The notes under the pieces: model-generated
Seen by the model: only the letters and a program-made list of their open reading frames with translations
Told to the model about the DNA's origin: nothing
The model's database searches: none
Position numbers and translations under genes: made by a program
Shown: in pieces, positions 52,577-61,868 of the stretch
Numbering within the stretch: the stretch's first letter is position 1
Layout: each line of letters starts with the position of its first letter
DNA from: an uncultured Lachnospiraceae bacterium
GTDB lineage: Bacteria; Bacillota; Clostridia; Lachnospirales; Lachnospiraceae
Direction of reading: 5' to 3'
DNA: 64,000 bases
Assembly: GCA_902788035.1 (NCBI GenBank)
Contig: CADAIL010000004.1
Span: 41,885-105,884 of the forward strand

Positions 52577-54055
52577 TCAGGCATCCGCAAGAAATGCGAG
52601 ATAGCCTCTGTATGTTTCATATATATCCGCTTTGGACGTTGCCTCCCACGGCGCGTGCATATTCAGCACTGGAACACCGCAGTCTATGACCTCCATGCCG
52701 TAAAGGGCAAGGATATAGGCGATCGTGCCGCCTCCACCAAGGTCAACGCGGCCAAGCTCAGACGTCTGGAACACAACATCATTTTTATCAAGTATGTCAC
52801 GAAGGCGCGCAATGTACTCTGCATTGGCATCATTGCTGCCGGATTTTCCGCGGGCTCCCGTGAACTTGTGGAAGCACATACCTCCGCCGAGGTAAGCTAT
52901 GTTCTTCTTTTCAAATGCCGACGCGTAATTCGGGTCGAACGCACTTGCGACATCCGAGGAGAGCATGCGAGAAGCCGCCAGGCATCTCCTAAGGCCGAGC
53001 TCGCTGTAGGTCCCGGTCAGATTCATGATTTCGGCGATCGTATTTTCAAAGAACATGGACCTCATCCCGGTCGCGCCGACAGAGCCGATCTCCTCTTTGT
53101 CGACAAGAATACAGCACGCTGTGCGGTCCACATCACCTGCTTCAAAAATCGCGCGGAGGGACGGATATGCACAGGCACGGTCATCCTGACCGTAAGACAG
53201 AATCATAGAGCGGTCGAGACCGGCATCCCGAGCTTTTCCCGCCGGAACAATTTCCAGTTCCGCCGAAATAAAGTCATCTTCCTCGACATCGTATTCATCC
53301 TTAAGTATTGCGAGGATTGCGCGCTTCACTGCTCCGCGCAGTTTTTTGGACTCCGACTGCTCAGCTTTTTCCTGACGGGCAGCGTACATCTGACCGCGTG
53401 TCAGAGTATCGTCTTCATCCTCCTCGTCATTTTTCCCGCTATCAATGATAAACGGCTTATTGCCGACAACCAGGTCCAGAGCTTCGCCCGTGACCGCCTC
53501 TGATGTCTTTTTAGCCATCTGTTCCTGGGACAGGTGGATAAGCAGATCAGAAATGAAGAATACAGGATCGTCCTCATCCTCACCTATGTTCAGGATAGCT
53601 GTCGTCCCATCCTTTCTGACGATGACACCGTGCAGGGCAAGCGGCAGAGTGACGTAAAGATACTTCTTGATACCGCCGTAATAATGGGTATCGAGATAGG
53701 CAAGTCCGCTGTCCTCATACAGCGGGTTCTGCTTGACATCGAGTCTCGGGGAGTCGATATGAGCACCGAGGATATTCATTCCGTTCTCCATCGGCTGATG
53801 GCCGATTTTCATCAGTATAACAGTCTTATTCATCCACACTGCATATACCTTGTCACCGGGAGACAAGGTTTTACCATCCTCTATCAATCTTGCGAGCTCA
53901 ACGAATCCGCGTTCCTCCGCCTCATTCACGATCGTGTCCACGCACTCGCGCTCTGTCTTGGATATATTGAGGAACTGCTTGTATTCCTCAGCAAAATCAT
54001 AGGCTTCCTTTATTCGCTTATCATTGTAGGCCGCCCATACATTTCTTCTGTTCAT
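52577..54055 (-). CDS. M18 family aminopeptidase
   Basis: Cytosolic dinuclear metallo-aminopeptidase that removes N-terminal residues, probably acidic or neutral ones, from peptides. The 492 residues carry the M18 metal ligands: His in ILGAHIDSPRLD (about 93-104), Asp in LSYGQDDRACAYP, the Glu pair in DKEEIGSVGATG, Asp in the later core and His in VLNMHAPWEATSK. An acidic insertion (NDEEDEDDTLTRG) lies near residue 210. Its ATG overlaps the stop codon of maf (ATGA), which points to coupled translation. Length is normal for the bacterial branch. The gene lies between maf and a patatin-like gene. Confidence 0.95.
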   Translation of the reverse strand: MNRRNVWAAYNDKRIKEAYDFAEEYKQFLNISKTERECVDTIVNEAEERGFVELARLIEDGKTLSPGDKVYAVWMNKTVILMKIGHQPMENGMNILGAHIDSPRLDVKQNPLYEDSGLAYLDTHYYGGIKKYLYVTLPLALHGVIVRKDGTTAILNIGEDEDDPVFFISDLLIHLSQEQMAKKTSEAVTGEALDLVVGNKPFIIDSGKNDEEDEDDTLTRGQMYAARQEKAEQSESKKLRGAVKRAILAILKDEYDVEEDDFISAELEIVPAGKARDAGLDRSMILSYGQDDRACAYPSLRAIFEAGDVDRTACCILVDKEEIGSVGATGMRSMFFENTIAEIMNLTGTYSELGLRRCLAASRMLSSDVASAFDPNYASAFEKKNIAYLGGGMCFHKFTGARGKSGSNDANAEYIARLRDILDKNDVVFQTSELGRVDLGGGGTIAYILALYGMEVIDCGVPVLNMHAPWEATSKADIYETYRGYLAFLADA

Positions 54056-54675
54056 ATAATTCCTTTCAGCTTTTCTCTCCAGAGTCTCCCGACCGGGAGA
54101 CCGACAACGTTTGTGTAGTCACCTTCAATTTTTTCGATATGGCGCGCAAATATTCCCTGGATCCCATATGATCCCGCCTTGTCAAACGGTTCTCCTGTCG
54201 CGATATAGGCATCGATCTCGGCATCTGTCAGCGGAGCGACGAACACATCAGTCCGCTCTGCAAATGCAGTCTCCCGGAATCCCCGGTCTTCGCTTAGAGT
54301 GCCGTCGCTGTCGTCGCAGGAGCCGCCTTTGTCACAAGGCACTTCTATCACACAGACACCTGTATAGACCTGATGCACATTACCGGAAAGCTCCCTGAGC
54401 ATCCGACGGGCGTCATCGGGGTCTTTCGGTTTTCCGAGGACCTCACCTTCATATACAACGATCGTATCGGCACCGATCACATGCGCAGCCTCCCCTGTAT
54501 GATGAGACGCGACAGCAAGGGCTTTCCGCCTGGCAAGTTCCTGAACTATAACAGCGGGTTCTGTGCCGCTGACATTTTCATCAGTGTCAGAAACTTCGAC
54601 AGTGAAGGGAACTCCGATCTGGGCAAGGAGCTCACGCCGCCTCGGCGACTGGGACGCAAGTATAATTTTTGTCAT
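54052..54675 (-). CDS. maf: Maf-like nucleoside triphosphate pyrophosphatase
   Basis: House-cleaning enzyme that hydrolyses non-canonical or dTTP/UTP-type nucleotides to monophosphates. The 207 residues show ILASQSPRRRELLAQIG at the N-terminus, the catalytic Asp block HVIGADTIVVYEGEVLGKP, and GSYGIQGIFARHIEKIEGDYTNVVGLP at the end. A loop insertion near residues 120-145 (DKGGSCDDSDGTLSEDRGF) is not usual for Maf. It starts at the ATG at 54675, overlapping the stop codon of thrH in TGATG, and its own stop overlaps the next start. Confidence 0.94.
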   Translation of the reverse strand: MTKIILASQSPRRRELLAQIGVPFTVEVSDTDENVSGTEPAVIVQELARRKALAVASHHTGEAAHVIGADTIVVYEGEVLGKPKDPDDARRMLRELSGNVHQVYTGVCVIEVPCDKGGSCDDSDGTLSEDRGFRETAFAERTDVFVAPLTDAEIDAYIATGEPFDKAGSYGIQGIFARHIEKIEGDYTNVVGLPVGRLWREKLKGII

Positions 54676-55283
54676 CACAGGGCCTTCTTTATAGCTTCAA
54701 GGAAGTCATCGAACTCCTCGAACGCTTCGAGGTCCGGATTGTCTTTCATGATCTGCTCGGTGCTGCGGAACAGGAAGCCGGCCTTTGAAGCCCGGATCAT
54801 AGCAAGGTCATTGTGGCTGTCGCCGGCAGCGATGGTCTCAAAGCCCGCGGACTGCAGAGCTCTGACTGTCGTCAGCTTGGACTGCGCGCAGCGCATTCTG
54901 TAGCCGGTGATCTCACCGTTCTCACCCACCTCGAGAGTGTTGCAGAACAGAGTCGGATAGCCGAGCTTCTTCATGAGCGGCATCGCGAACTGGGTAAAGG
55001 TGTCACTGATGATGATGACCTGGGTGACTTTTCTCAGCTCATCAAGAAATTCCTTAGCTCCCGGCAGCGGATCGATCTTCTCGATCGTAGCCTGGATTTC
55101 CCGAAGACCGAGCCCATGCTCTTTCAGTATGCCGAGTCTCCACTTCATGAGCTTGTCATAGTCCGGCTCATCGCGGGTCGTGCGGCGAAGTTCGGGGATT
55201 CCGCTGGCCTCCGAAAACGCGATCCAGATTTCAGGAACAAGGACGCCTTCCATATCAAGGCAGACAACATTCAGATTACTCAT
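54675..55283 (-). CDS. thrH: phosphoserine phosphatase/homoserine phosphotransferase ThrH
   Basis: HAD-superfamily enzyme that removes phosphate from phosphoserine and can pass it to homoserine, linking serine and threonine synthesis. The 202 residues match ThrH: VCLDMEGVLVPEIWIAFSEA with the nucleophile Asp10, the substrate loop with LRRTTRDEPDYDKLMKWRL, motif II in IIISDTFTQF, and motif III-IV in IAAGDSHNDLAMI. AAAGGAGAG precedes the ATG. It is the first gene of an overlapping thrH-maf-M18 operon. Confidence 0.95.
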   Translation of the reverse strand: MSNLNVVCLDMEGVLVPEIWIAFSEASGIPELRRTTRDEPDYDKLMKWRLGILKEHGLGLREIQATIEKIDPLPGAKEFLDELRKVTQVIIISDTFTQFAMPLMKKLGYPTLFCNTLEVGENGEITGYRMRCAQSKLTTVRALQSAGFETIAAGDSHNDLAMIRASKAGFLFRSTEQIMKDNPDLEAFEEFDDFLEAIKKAL

Positions 55284-55377
55284 ACTCTTCTCTCCTTTAA
55301 AATCATACGCTCATCCGATACAATGACCGAATACTCGTTTTCTTTCATTCAAGTCTCGCCTATCGTCCCTGCATCGC

Positions 55378-55407
55378 TTGCACAGTCACAGAAAAGCAGA
55401 CTATAGT
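55378..55407 (+). promoter_or_regulatory. promoter for ylmH
   Basis: TTGCAC (55378-55383), 18-base spacer, TATAGT (55402-55407), 50 bases before ylmH. On the other strand a TTGTTT/TACTAT pair in the same stretch could serve thrH. Confidence 0.55.
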
Positions 55408-55459
55408 AATCTTATCAAAATTGAAAAACAATGTAAACGGACATTTGAGGATATAACAC

Positions 55460-56269
55460 ATGGCTGATTCTGACTATATGGCAGGCCGCATCCGGGATCT
55501 CGCCCGCAATGCCTATTTAAATGACTATATCACGCACACCGATTTTCTTTCAGCCTCCGAGCAGGCCGCGTTTTACACGGCGCTGCGAAAGCTCGGAGTG
55601 CCTCCTCTGGTGGATCGGGTAGAAGGCGCACAGTATCTCCTCTGCGGAGGATTCGATGAGGCAGAGCGTCAGGCAGTAGTTTTTCTTCCGTCATGGCTGG
55701 ATGCGGAAACATATAAAGCACAGGAAGAAGATGATCCACAGGTCATAACATGCCTGCAAATATCTCCTGCAGCCGCAAAATTCGCAGATGCTCTCTCACA
55801 CAGAGATTATCTCGGTGCTCTCATGAATCTGGGAATCACCCGAGGACAGGTCGGTGATATCCTGATCGACAGGGAAGACTCCTCCGCCTATGTGTTTGTC
55901 TTCAGAGATATGGCTGATTTTATATGCAGTGAACTCTCCCGCGTCAGGCATACGACAGTGATCCCTCGCATGGTGCCCCCGTCATCGTGCACTGTGAGAC
56001 CGGAATTTGAGATCCGGGAGGGTTCCGTCGCCTCACCAAGGCTCGACGCGGTCCTGTCATTTGTCTGCAGGCTGGCCAGGGGTAAAGCCCAGGAACTGAT
56101 TGATCGGGAAGCAGTCACGGTAGACGGTCAGACCGCACTTTCCGGAGCTCACGAGCTGAAAGAGGGCTCCAGAGTATCCGTGAGGGGCTTCGGAAAATTC
56201 GTATTTGTGGGTTCCCGCGGAACGACAAAGAAAGGCCGAAGTTATATCGAGGTTAAAATTTACAAATAA
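55460..56269 (+). CDS. ylmH: YlmH-type S4 RNA-binding protein
   Basis: A 269-residue cytosolic protein with an N-terminal helical domain (about 1-85), a central YlmH fold (about 90-180: DALSHRDYLGALMNLGITRG, VGDILIDREDSSAYVF) and a C-terminal S4 domain (about 187-265: RLDAVLSFVCRLARGKAQEL, VTVDGQTALSGAHELKEGS) that binds structured RNA. The family has been tied to cell division through its position near sepF in other Firmicutes, and more recently to ribosome-associated quality control. Here it stands alone without sepF or divIVA. A GAGGATATAAC ribosome-binding site precedes the ATG. Confidence 0.92.
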   Translation: MADSDYMAGRIRDLARNAYLNDYITHTDFLSASEQAAFYTALRKLGVPPLVDRVEGAQYLLCGGFDEAERQAVVFLPSWLDAETYKAQEEDDPQVITCLQISPAAAKFADALSHRDYLGALMNLGITRGQVGDILIDREDSSAYVFVFRDMADFICSELSRVRHTTVIPRMVPPSSCTVRPEFEIREGSVASPRLDAVLSFVCRLARGKAQELIDREAVTVDGQTALSGAHELKEGSRVSVRGFGKFVFVGSRGTTKKGRSYIEVKIYK

Positions 56270-56316
56270 AATAGCCCGCACCGGGGAAAAGCCATCCCCC
56301 TGCGGGCTTATTTTAT
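56266..56316. terminator. bidirectional terminator between ylmH and the second CapA gene
   Basis: AGCCCGCA (56273-56280) and TGCGGGCT (56301-56308) with an inner GGGG/CCCC stem; T-rich on both sides. It serves two converging genes. Confidence 0.88.
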
Positions 56317-56317
56317 A

Positions 56318-58252
56318 TCAGTTCTGATCGATCGGTCCCATTCTTCCGAGGTATTGGGCCGGTATGTGTTTTTCGAGAAGACTCTCAATGTAGTCCATAG
56401 ACATAGGCTGTCCATCCGTGCTAACAGTGGCTGTGCCGTGCATAAGGGCCAACTCGTCAGAGTACATACTTAACGGATACAGGGCAAGATTCTCTCGGTC
56501 ACCCGTATAATGAGTGACAATCGGGAGAAATCCCATCGCGGTCGGCTTTACTTTGCCTGACGCGTCCTTTGTGACTTGTACATTTAACATTCCGCTGACC
56601 AGCTGGTCTCTGACCTTCTGCGCACTGAAGAAATTGCCGAGCGAGTAGATGACCGGGCACTTCTGTCCGTCGCTCTCGCGTGTCAGGGTCACAAGGTCCT
56701 GAAGGACATGTGAATGATTTCCGAATACGATATCAGCGCCCCAGTCAACAAGTTTCTGGGCTTCATTATAGACATAATCATTTGTCACATCCGTATTCTC
56801 GTCTCCCCAGTGAGCGTGGACAACAACAATGTCCGCCTTCTCTTTGGCTTCCTCGATCATGCTTCTCACAAGATCCGGATCATTCATGTAGACAACAATC
56901 GCGCTATAGCTGGACGGCAGCTCATCATTCGTCATCTCGACAAAGCTGAGAAATGCAACCTTGATTCCATTTTTTTCAATGATCCGGAAGTCAAAAAGAT
57001 CATCGTAGCCGTAATAAAAGCCGGTGCAGGGAATGTTCTTTTCATCCCAATATTCGCGCGTCACATATGCTCCGTCAACACCCATATCGAACATGTGGTT
57101 ATTTCCCATATTTGCAACATCAAAACCTGCGTCGATCAGAGCATCTCCCATCTCTGTCGGGGTGTTAAAGTGCGGGTAACCGGATGCCGATCCGAGTGCT
57201 GTGGCAAGAGGTGTCTCCTGGTTCACAGTTGCCAGATCCGCTGAGGATATGAAGGGCTTGATATTCTTATAGAACGGACGGAAATCGTAACCGGAGCCGG
57301 TGCTGGCTGTGAGAAATACCTGCTCATGGGCAAGGTTATCTCCGACACCCAGTATGGTGATACTGTTGTCATCCACCGCCTGTGCTCCGCCATCAAGGAA
57401 TGTTTCCGTCTTCTTCTGAAGTTCCGTCTGTACCGCCGCAAGGCTTGACTCATCCGCGACCACGCTCTCTGTCACTTCCGGTTTCGGGGCCTTTCCCTTG
57501 TTTCGGATTCCCCTGGCAACGAAAAGAACAATCAGGAACAGTATGAGACAGAAAACTGCTTTGATGAGAATTGCGATGAGTGAAGTATCTACGACGAGAT
57601 CTTTGAGCACGTCCATATAAGTGCGCTTCTTTTTCTGTCTGGTCCGGACACTTCCCGGGCGCTCTGTCACGGTCCTTCTCTTTTTCGATGAACCTTCTAT
57701 GCCTTCCGGTCTGCGTCTCTTCTGCGGTGCGCCCTGCGTACTCTCAGGCCTGCGTCTCTTCTTCGGAGCCCCCTCCGCGCTCTCAGGCCTGCGCTTTTTC
57801 TTCGGAGCACCCTCCGCGCTCACCGGCCTCTTCTTTTTCTTCGGAGCCTCCTCCGCGCTTACCAGCCTCTTCTTTTTCTTCGGAGCCTCCTCCGCGCTCA
57901 CCGGCCTCTTCTTTTTCTTCGGAGCCCCCTCCGCGCTCACCGGCCTCTTCTTTTTCTTCGGAGTCCCCTCCGTGCTTACCGGTCCGGCCTTCTTCTGCGG
58001 AGTACCCTCCGCGCTCACCGGCCTCTTCTTTTTCTTCGGTGTGCTTTCAGAATTGCCTGTATCAGATATCACGGGCTCGCTCTTATCAACAGCATCGCTC
58101 TTCAGTGCACTGCTGTCCGCAGACTGTGGCGGTCTTTTCTTTGGGCGACGCTTCTTTTGGATTTTTGGAGTTTCATCCGGAAGACTGACAGGGCTTTCAT
58201 CCCTGACGGTTTCGTCCGCAAGACCGTTCTGATTTAATTCCCGCTTGTCCAT
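56318..58252 (-). CDS. CapA-family membrane protein with cationic repeat tail (copy 2)
   Basis: A 644-residue type II membrane protein built like the CapA protein at 43760 but with different repeats. Residues 1-220 are cytosolic and carry about nine 13-residue units of the PKKKKRPVSAEGA kind at about 69-187. About 222-245 span the membrane (IAILIKAVFCLILFLIVLFV). About 296-620 are the CapA domain (ITILGVGDNLAHEQVF, VNQETPLA, VANMGNNHMFDMG, VVHAHWGDENTD, FGNHSHVLQDL). GGGAGAG precedes the ATG. There are no poly-gamma-glutamate synthesis genes nearby. Two independent cationic expansions on one domain type in one window suggest that tail charge, not exact sequence, matters. Confidence 0.9.
   Translation of the reverse strand: MDKRELNQNGLADETVRDESPVSLPDETPKIQKKRRPKKRPPQSADSSALKSDAVDKSEPVISDTGNSESTPKKKKRPVSAEGTPQKKAGPVSTEGTPKKKKRPVSAEGAPKKKKRPVSAEEAPKKKKRLVSAEEAPKKKKRPVSAEGAPKKKRRPESAEGAPKKRRRPESTQGAPQKRRRPEGIEGSSKKRRTVTERPGSVRTRQKKKRTYMDVLKDLVVDTSLIAILIKAVFCLILFLIVLFVARGIRNKGKAPKPEVTESVVADESSLAAVQTELQKKTETFLDGGAQAVDDNSITILGVGDNLAHEQVFLTASTGSGYDFRPFYKNIKPFISSADLATVNQETPLATALGSASGYPHFNTPTEMGDALIDAGFDVANMGNNHMFDMGVDGAYVTREYWDEKNIPCTGFYYGYDDLFDFRIIEKNGIKVAFLSFVEMTNDELPSSYSAIVVYMNDPDLVRSMIEEAKEKADIVVVHAHWGDENTDVTNDYVYNEAQKLVDWGADIVFGNHSHVLQDLVTLTRESDGQKCPVIYSLGNFFSAQKVRDQLVSGMLNVQVTKDASGKVKPTAMGFLPIVTHYTGDRENLALYPLSMYSDELALMHGTATVSTDGQPMSMDYIESLLEKHIPAQYLGRMGPIDQN
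57725..58045 (-). repeat. 39-base tandem repeat encoding a cationic tail
   Basis: About eight units coding for PKKKKRPVSAEGA variants, the central ones nearly identical. The unit differs in length and sequence from the repeat at 45483-45865. Confidence 0.88.
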
Positions 58253-58387
58253 AAGTCTCTCCCTGCAAAATAATATCCCTATTATTATAAAACAAAACTC
58301 CGGAATAATCGAACTAAATTATACCTTATAGTTGTGAAATCAGCGATAAATCAGTCTGAATATCCGAAATAAGCTCTCGTAAAGCAC

Positions 58388-58426
58388 AAAACTCCCCACT
58401 TTCTAACATAAAAGTGGGAAGTTTTA
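58388..58426 (-). terminator. terminator after the GT2-GtrA gene
   Basis: AAACTTCCCACTTT pairs with AAAGTGGGGAGTTT (one mismatch) around a seven-base loop, with T4 on the minus strand. Confidence 0.82.
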
Positions 58427-59494
58427 TCATTTTGTCTTAAATATGAATTTATCCTGGATCTTATATGCGGCAAAGAAGAGAGCCAGATCGACCACAACTT
58501 TCAGCCGCACCGCACCGCCTCCGATGATCATCTCAAGGAAGTGAACAGTGAAAGCGGAGATAGAACACTGCACTGCTGTTAGCGCCATGAACTGCCTAAG
58601 AGACTTACGCCTGCTCTCATTGCTCTTGAACACCAGGGCACGGCTCAGGAAGTAATTGAACGTGGCTGATACTGACCTTGCCAGAAACGTCGATACAATG
58701 ATCGGGTAAGGCACATTCTTAAACAAGAAAGCCGTGAATATCCAGAACAGGAAAATATCGATACAAGCCGCAAATATCGATGTGGCACCGAACACCATAA
58801 GCTTCCTGAATATGACTACAAAAATCAGAATAGTGTTCCATACCAGATTAAAGTGGGTCTCGGCATCAGGGTTCGGCTCTGTGAGTTCAATCGGTATCTC
58901 CGAATACCCGAAATCTTTCATGCCGATAAGATACGATGTCTCATAAGCGTAGGAGCGCTCAGGGAATTTCATGCACACCTTGACCTGCCTGTCCGGAATC
59001 CCTCGAAGCGTGCACAGCACATCACTGCAGCGGGCATTAAAAAGATAATGGAACCACAGCACTGCAATTCTGCTGCCCTTTCGAGTCGCATTTGACATAT
59101 ATGGACTGTCAAAGCTGCGAGTACCGAGCACGAGCTTGGGTTTCAACCTGTCATTCTGCTTCTCGAGCTCCTCTGAAATTTTAATAATATCACTGACCCG
59201 GTCACATCCGTCCGAGTTGACGGTTATAAGGCCGTCCCTCTTTCCCGAATATGTCTCGAGGTATTCCCTCATACCGGTCTTAAGCGCCATGCCCTTCCCG
59301 CGATTCGACTGGTGATGGAACACCGTACATCCCATCTCCCCGGCTTTGCTGAAAAGGTCTGATTTTTCCTGCCTGCTGCCATCGTCGACAATAATGATAT
59401 CGCGAAATCCTTCATCCATGAGTTCCTGGATATATGAGCAGAAATTTTTTGGCGGGTCATAAGCCGGAATTAAGATCACACTTCTTCTTTCCAC
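58427..59494 (-). CDS. family 2 glycosyltransferase fused to GtrA-like membrane domain
   Basis: A 355-residue membrane glycosyltransferase. Residues 1-220 are a GT-A fold like dolichol/undecaprenyl-phosphate mannosyl- or glucosyltransferases: VILIPAYDPPKNF, IIIVDDGSRQEK, NRGKGMALKTG and the metal-site region VNSDGCDR. About 225-350 form four membrane helices of the GtrA/DPMS type (VFGATSIFAACIDIFLFWIF, LARSVSATFNYFLSRALVFK). Such fusions load a sugar onto undecaprenyl phosphate and flip or present it for surface glycan decoration. The start is a GTG at 59494, with GGAG six bases upstream. The next gene upstream, a large GT-C-like membrane protein, is a plausible user of the lipid-linked sugar. 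Confidence 0.88.
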   Translation of the reverse strand: MERRSVILIPAYDPPKNFCSYIQELMDEGFRDIIIVDDGSRQEKSDLFSKAGEMGCTVFHHQSNRGKGMALKTGMREYLETYSGKRDGLITVNSDGCDRVSDIIKISEELEKQNDRLKPKLVLGTRSFDSPYMSNATRKGSRIAVLWFHYLFNARCSDVLCTLRGIPDRQVKVCMKFPERSYAYETSYLIGMKDFGYSEIPIELTEPNPDAETHFNLVWNTILIFVVIFRKLMVFGATSIFAACIDIFLFWIFTAFLFKNVPYPIIVSTFLARSVSATFNYFLSRALVFKSNESRRKSLRQFMALTAVQCSISAFTVHFLEMIIGGGAVRLKVVVDLALFFAAYKIQDKFIFKTK

Positions 59495-59637
59495 AAAAAA
59501 TCTCCATATACCTAAAGCTTTCTGCGCTGAATATTACCTATGAAAATATCAGATTTCCATCTTATATGCAAGTAAATTTTGCATTCCCTTTACATTAGGC
59601 AGTACTAATACACAGCTTCCCATTCTCGCCTGCCTTA

Positions 59638-59657
59638 TATATCTCAGTGTGAGATGC
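59638..59657. repeat. 20-base exact copy of a repeat end
   Basis: TATATCTCAGTGTGAGATGC is identical to 1184-1203, the left end of the small inverted-repeat element there. No matching right end is visible nearby, so this may be a remnant. Confidence 0.55.
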
Positions 59658-59675
59658 GCCATATGATTCAACCCT

Positions 59676-61805
59676 TTATTCTACGCGGTACAGGCGATAA
59701 TTACCGTCCTCGGATTCAAAGACGAGCGAAAGCGCATTGGCAATCACATCCTCCCTCGCCTCCACATCGTCGTAATACATTCCCCTCTCATAAAGCACAT
59801 AGTTGATGTTCTCCTCGCTCAGGGTTCTCAAAAGCTCAGCTTCATCATCAATCGTATATATATATTTTGCCATTTCAAAGCGGTAGTCCGTGTCGTATCC
59901 CGCCGACCACGCATAATATGGCCATCCGCAGTACATACGGCATCCGCTGACCGTGAAATCAGATACAGAATCCGGTCCTGACAGCACTAAATCGTCCCAT
60001 GTCAGGTTGTCCCTGATAAAATGCCCAAGCTCGCTCTCCGTGTCGACTGCAAATTCGTGGTCTTTACCGTTGTTCCTTATGATGATCACAAAATCGTATG
60101 CCCCGGTCGCCATGAGAATGACAGCGAGTATAATTGCAAATATCCGGGCAGCCGCTGTACGCATCTCCCGCCACAGTCTGACAAGGAGCTCCGCCCATAC
60201 GACAGAGAGAAAAGCCATGGACATCATGATATATTTATGATTGACAGTCACATCCGGCGTGAGGGACATTGTGAACGCAAACACCGTCGGCAGGAGAAAC
60301 GCGCATATAAGTGCCCTGTATTTCCCCTCCAGAACTATCGCGGCAAATATTGCTCCTGCAATCGTCATTCCGGAAATCTCGATCAGGAACCAGAGCACTC
60401 CTATCACAGTCTTGCTCTCGCTGATGAACCCCCAGTAAAAAGCCGGAGATACCGCGCTCCCGTTAATAAAGAAATGTGTCTGCATGAAGGACATACACAC
60501 GGTAATAATCGCGAGCCCCAGAAAGTCCAGCTTGTTCCTTGAAAAGAGGGCAAACCCTGCGAGGACAAGCAAGCCTCCGATAACGCACGCTCCGTTCCAG
60601 AAGGAGAGCATTCCGAGTATAACTGCAGTGAGGATGACGCGCGGCAGGTCCCTCACAGCCCATGCTTCCTGTGTAAAGAACAGTCCTTTTATATATGCAG
60701 ACAGACTCCGTGTAATTGCAGTATCCGTAAGCTTTCCCGACCGGGAAGGTTCATAGCCGCCGCACGCATTTTCAAGATAGCCGTAGTAATACCAGATGAC
60801 CGCCATGACAATCAAAAGTCCAAAGCCGAGATGCCTCTGGTTCAGGTAGACATTGTAATTCCAGAGTCCCCAGTTCTCGTTGGGCGTGTATCCGATGAAA
60901 ACACTGTTTTCGCGAAATGCGTCTATAAGATCGCCGGCTGACAGATGCTCTGCGATAAAATAAAACAGAGCAAGACCGCTGCGAAATACAAAAAGAAACG
61001 GAATGATGACCGCAGCAGAGAACCGTCCTGTGACTCTCAGGGCAAACTGCGTCAGCATGACCAGGAACCCGAAAAGACCGAGAATCGAGGGCAGATTATA
61101 AGCAATTTCAATCGGAAGACCCATGCGCTCCAAATTCCCGCAGAAGAACATGAACATGAAATGATACTTGATGTCCTCCCCGGCAAAAAAGGGATACTGA
61201 GTCGGAAAATTCTCGAACCAGGAGAACGAGCGTATCAGGGAGAGATTCGGGGCATAATCGCTGAAAACAGTATAGCCCATGTAGAGATGATTCCCATCTG
61301 CATGAAGCACATAGCGGAAAGTCATAGTCACAAAAGCAAGAATGGCAAGGTAAAAAACAGCCTCCTTCCTGAACAGTTCCGTGTCACTGATCAGCCCACC
61401 GATATGTTTCCGTGCTGCCGACAGTTCTTCCCCCTTTTGTCCACTTCCGATCTTAATATTCGATTTCTGCGCAGTCTGTGACCCATCAATTTCCGATTGA
61501 CTCCCGGCCTTCATATTCCTTATGATCGGACGGATACTGCTAAGCAGTACAGATGCCATGCCTGCCGCCATCGCGCAAAGCTCCGCACGCCCCAGCGCAT
61601 CGGTTGAATGCATGCGCACACTGAGAAAATATCCGAACACATAGACCATCCATGTCTCCAGCATGACTCCTGTGCCGAATGATGATATGAGCCGTACCCA
61701 GATGAGGTTCAGCTTCTCTTCAGATTTTTGATTTGTACCGATAAAATAACCGGTAAGCTTCCATCCGACAGCTGTACCGATTACTAAAAATATAATAGCC
61801 TGCAT
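59676..61805 (-). CDS. large polytopic membrane protein, GT-C glycosyltransferase-like
   Basis: A 709-residue membrane protein with about twelve hydrophobic segments. A first-loop Asp-rich region (YTVFSDYAPNLSLIRSFSWF) and a long GEDIKYHFMFMFFCG stretch fit the GT-C fold of lipid-linked sugar transferases, and a soluble C-terminal part follows (WDDLVLSGPDSVSDFTVSG, NYVLYERGMYYDD). The exact family is not recognised, so the function is inferred from topology and from the neighbouring GT2-GtrA protein, which would supply a polyprenyl-linked sugar. GAGGATACC precedes the ATG. An alternative is a polymerase- or ligase-type envelope protein. Confidence 0.7.
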   Translation of the reverse strand: MQAIIFLVIGTAVGWKLTGYFIGTNQKSEEKLNLIWVRLISSFGTGVMLETWMVYVFGYFLSVRMHSTDALGRAELCAMAAGMASVLLSSIRPIIRNMKAGSQSEIDGSQTAQKSNIKIGSGQKGEELSAARKHIGGLISDTELFRKEAVFYLAILAFVTMTFRYVLHADGNHLYMGYTVFSDYAPNLSLIRSFSWFENFPTQYPFFAGEDIKYHFMFMFFCGNLERMGLPIEIAYNLPSILGLFGFLVMLTQFALRVTGRFSAAVIIPFLFVFRSGLALFYFIAEHLSAGDLIDAFRENSVFIGYTPNENWGLWNYNVYLNQRHLGFGLLIVMAVIWYYYGYLENACGGYEPSRSGKLTDTAITRSLSAYIKGLFFTQEAWAVRDLPRVILTAVILGMLSFWNGACVIGGLLVLAGFALFSRNKLDFLGLAIITVCMSFMQTHFFINGSAVSPAFYWGFISESKTVIGVLWFLIEISGMTIAGAIFAAIVLEGKYRALICAFLLPTVFAFTMSLTPDVTVNHKYIMMSMAFLSVVWAELLVRLWREMRTAAARIFAIILAVILMATGAYDFVIIIRNNGKDHEFAVDTESELGHFIRDNLTWDDLVLSGPDSVSDFTVSGCRMYCGWPYYAWSAGYDTDYRFEMAKYIYTIDDEAELLRTLSEENINYVLYERGMYYDDVEAREDVIANALSLVFESEDGNYRLYRVE

Positions 61806-61868
61806 GGTATCCTCGTAAAGCCGGCAGTTTATCCCTCCATCAGTATATGGGGATTTATACCGGTGTTA

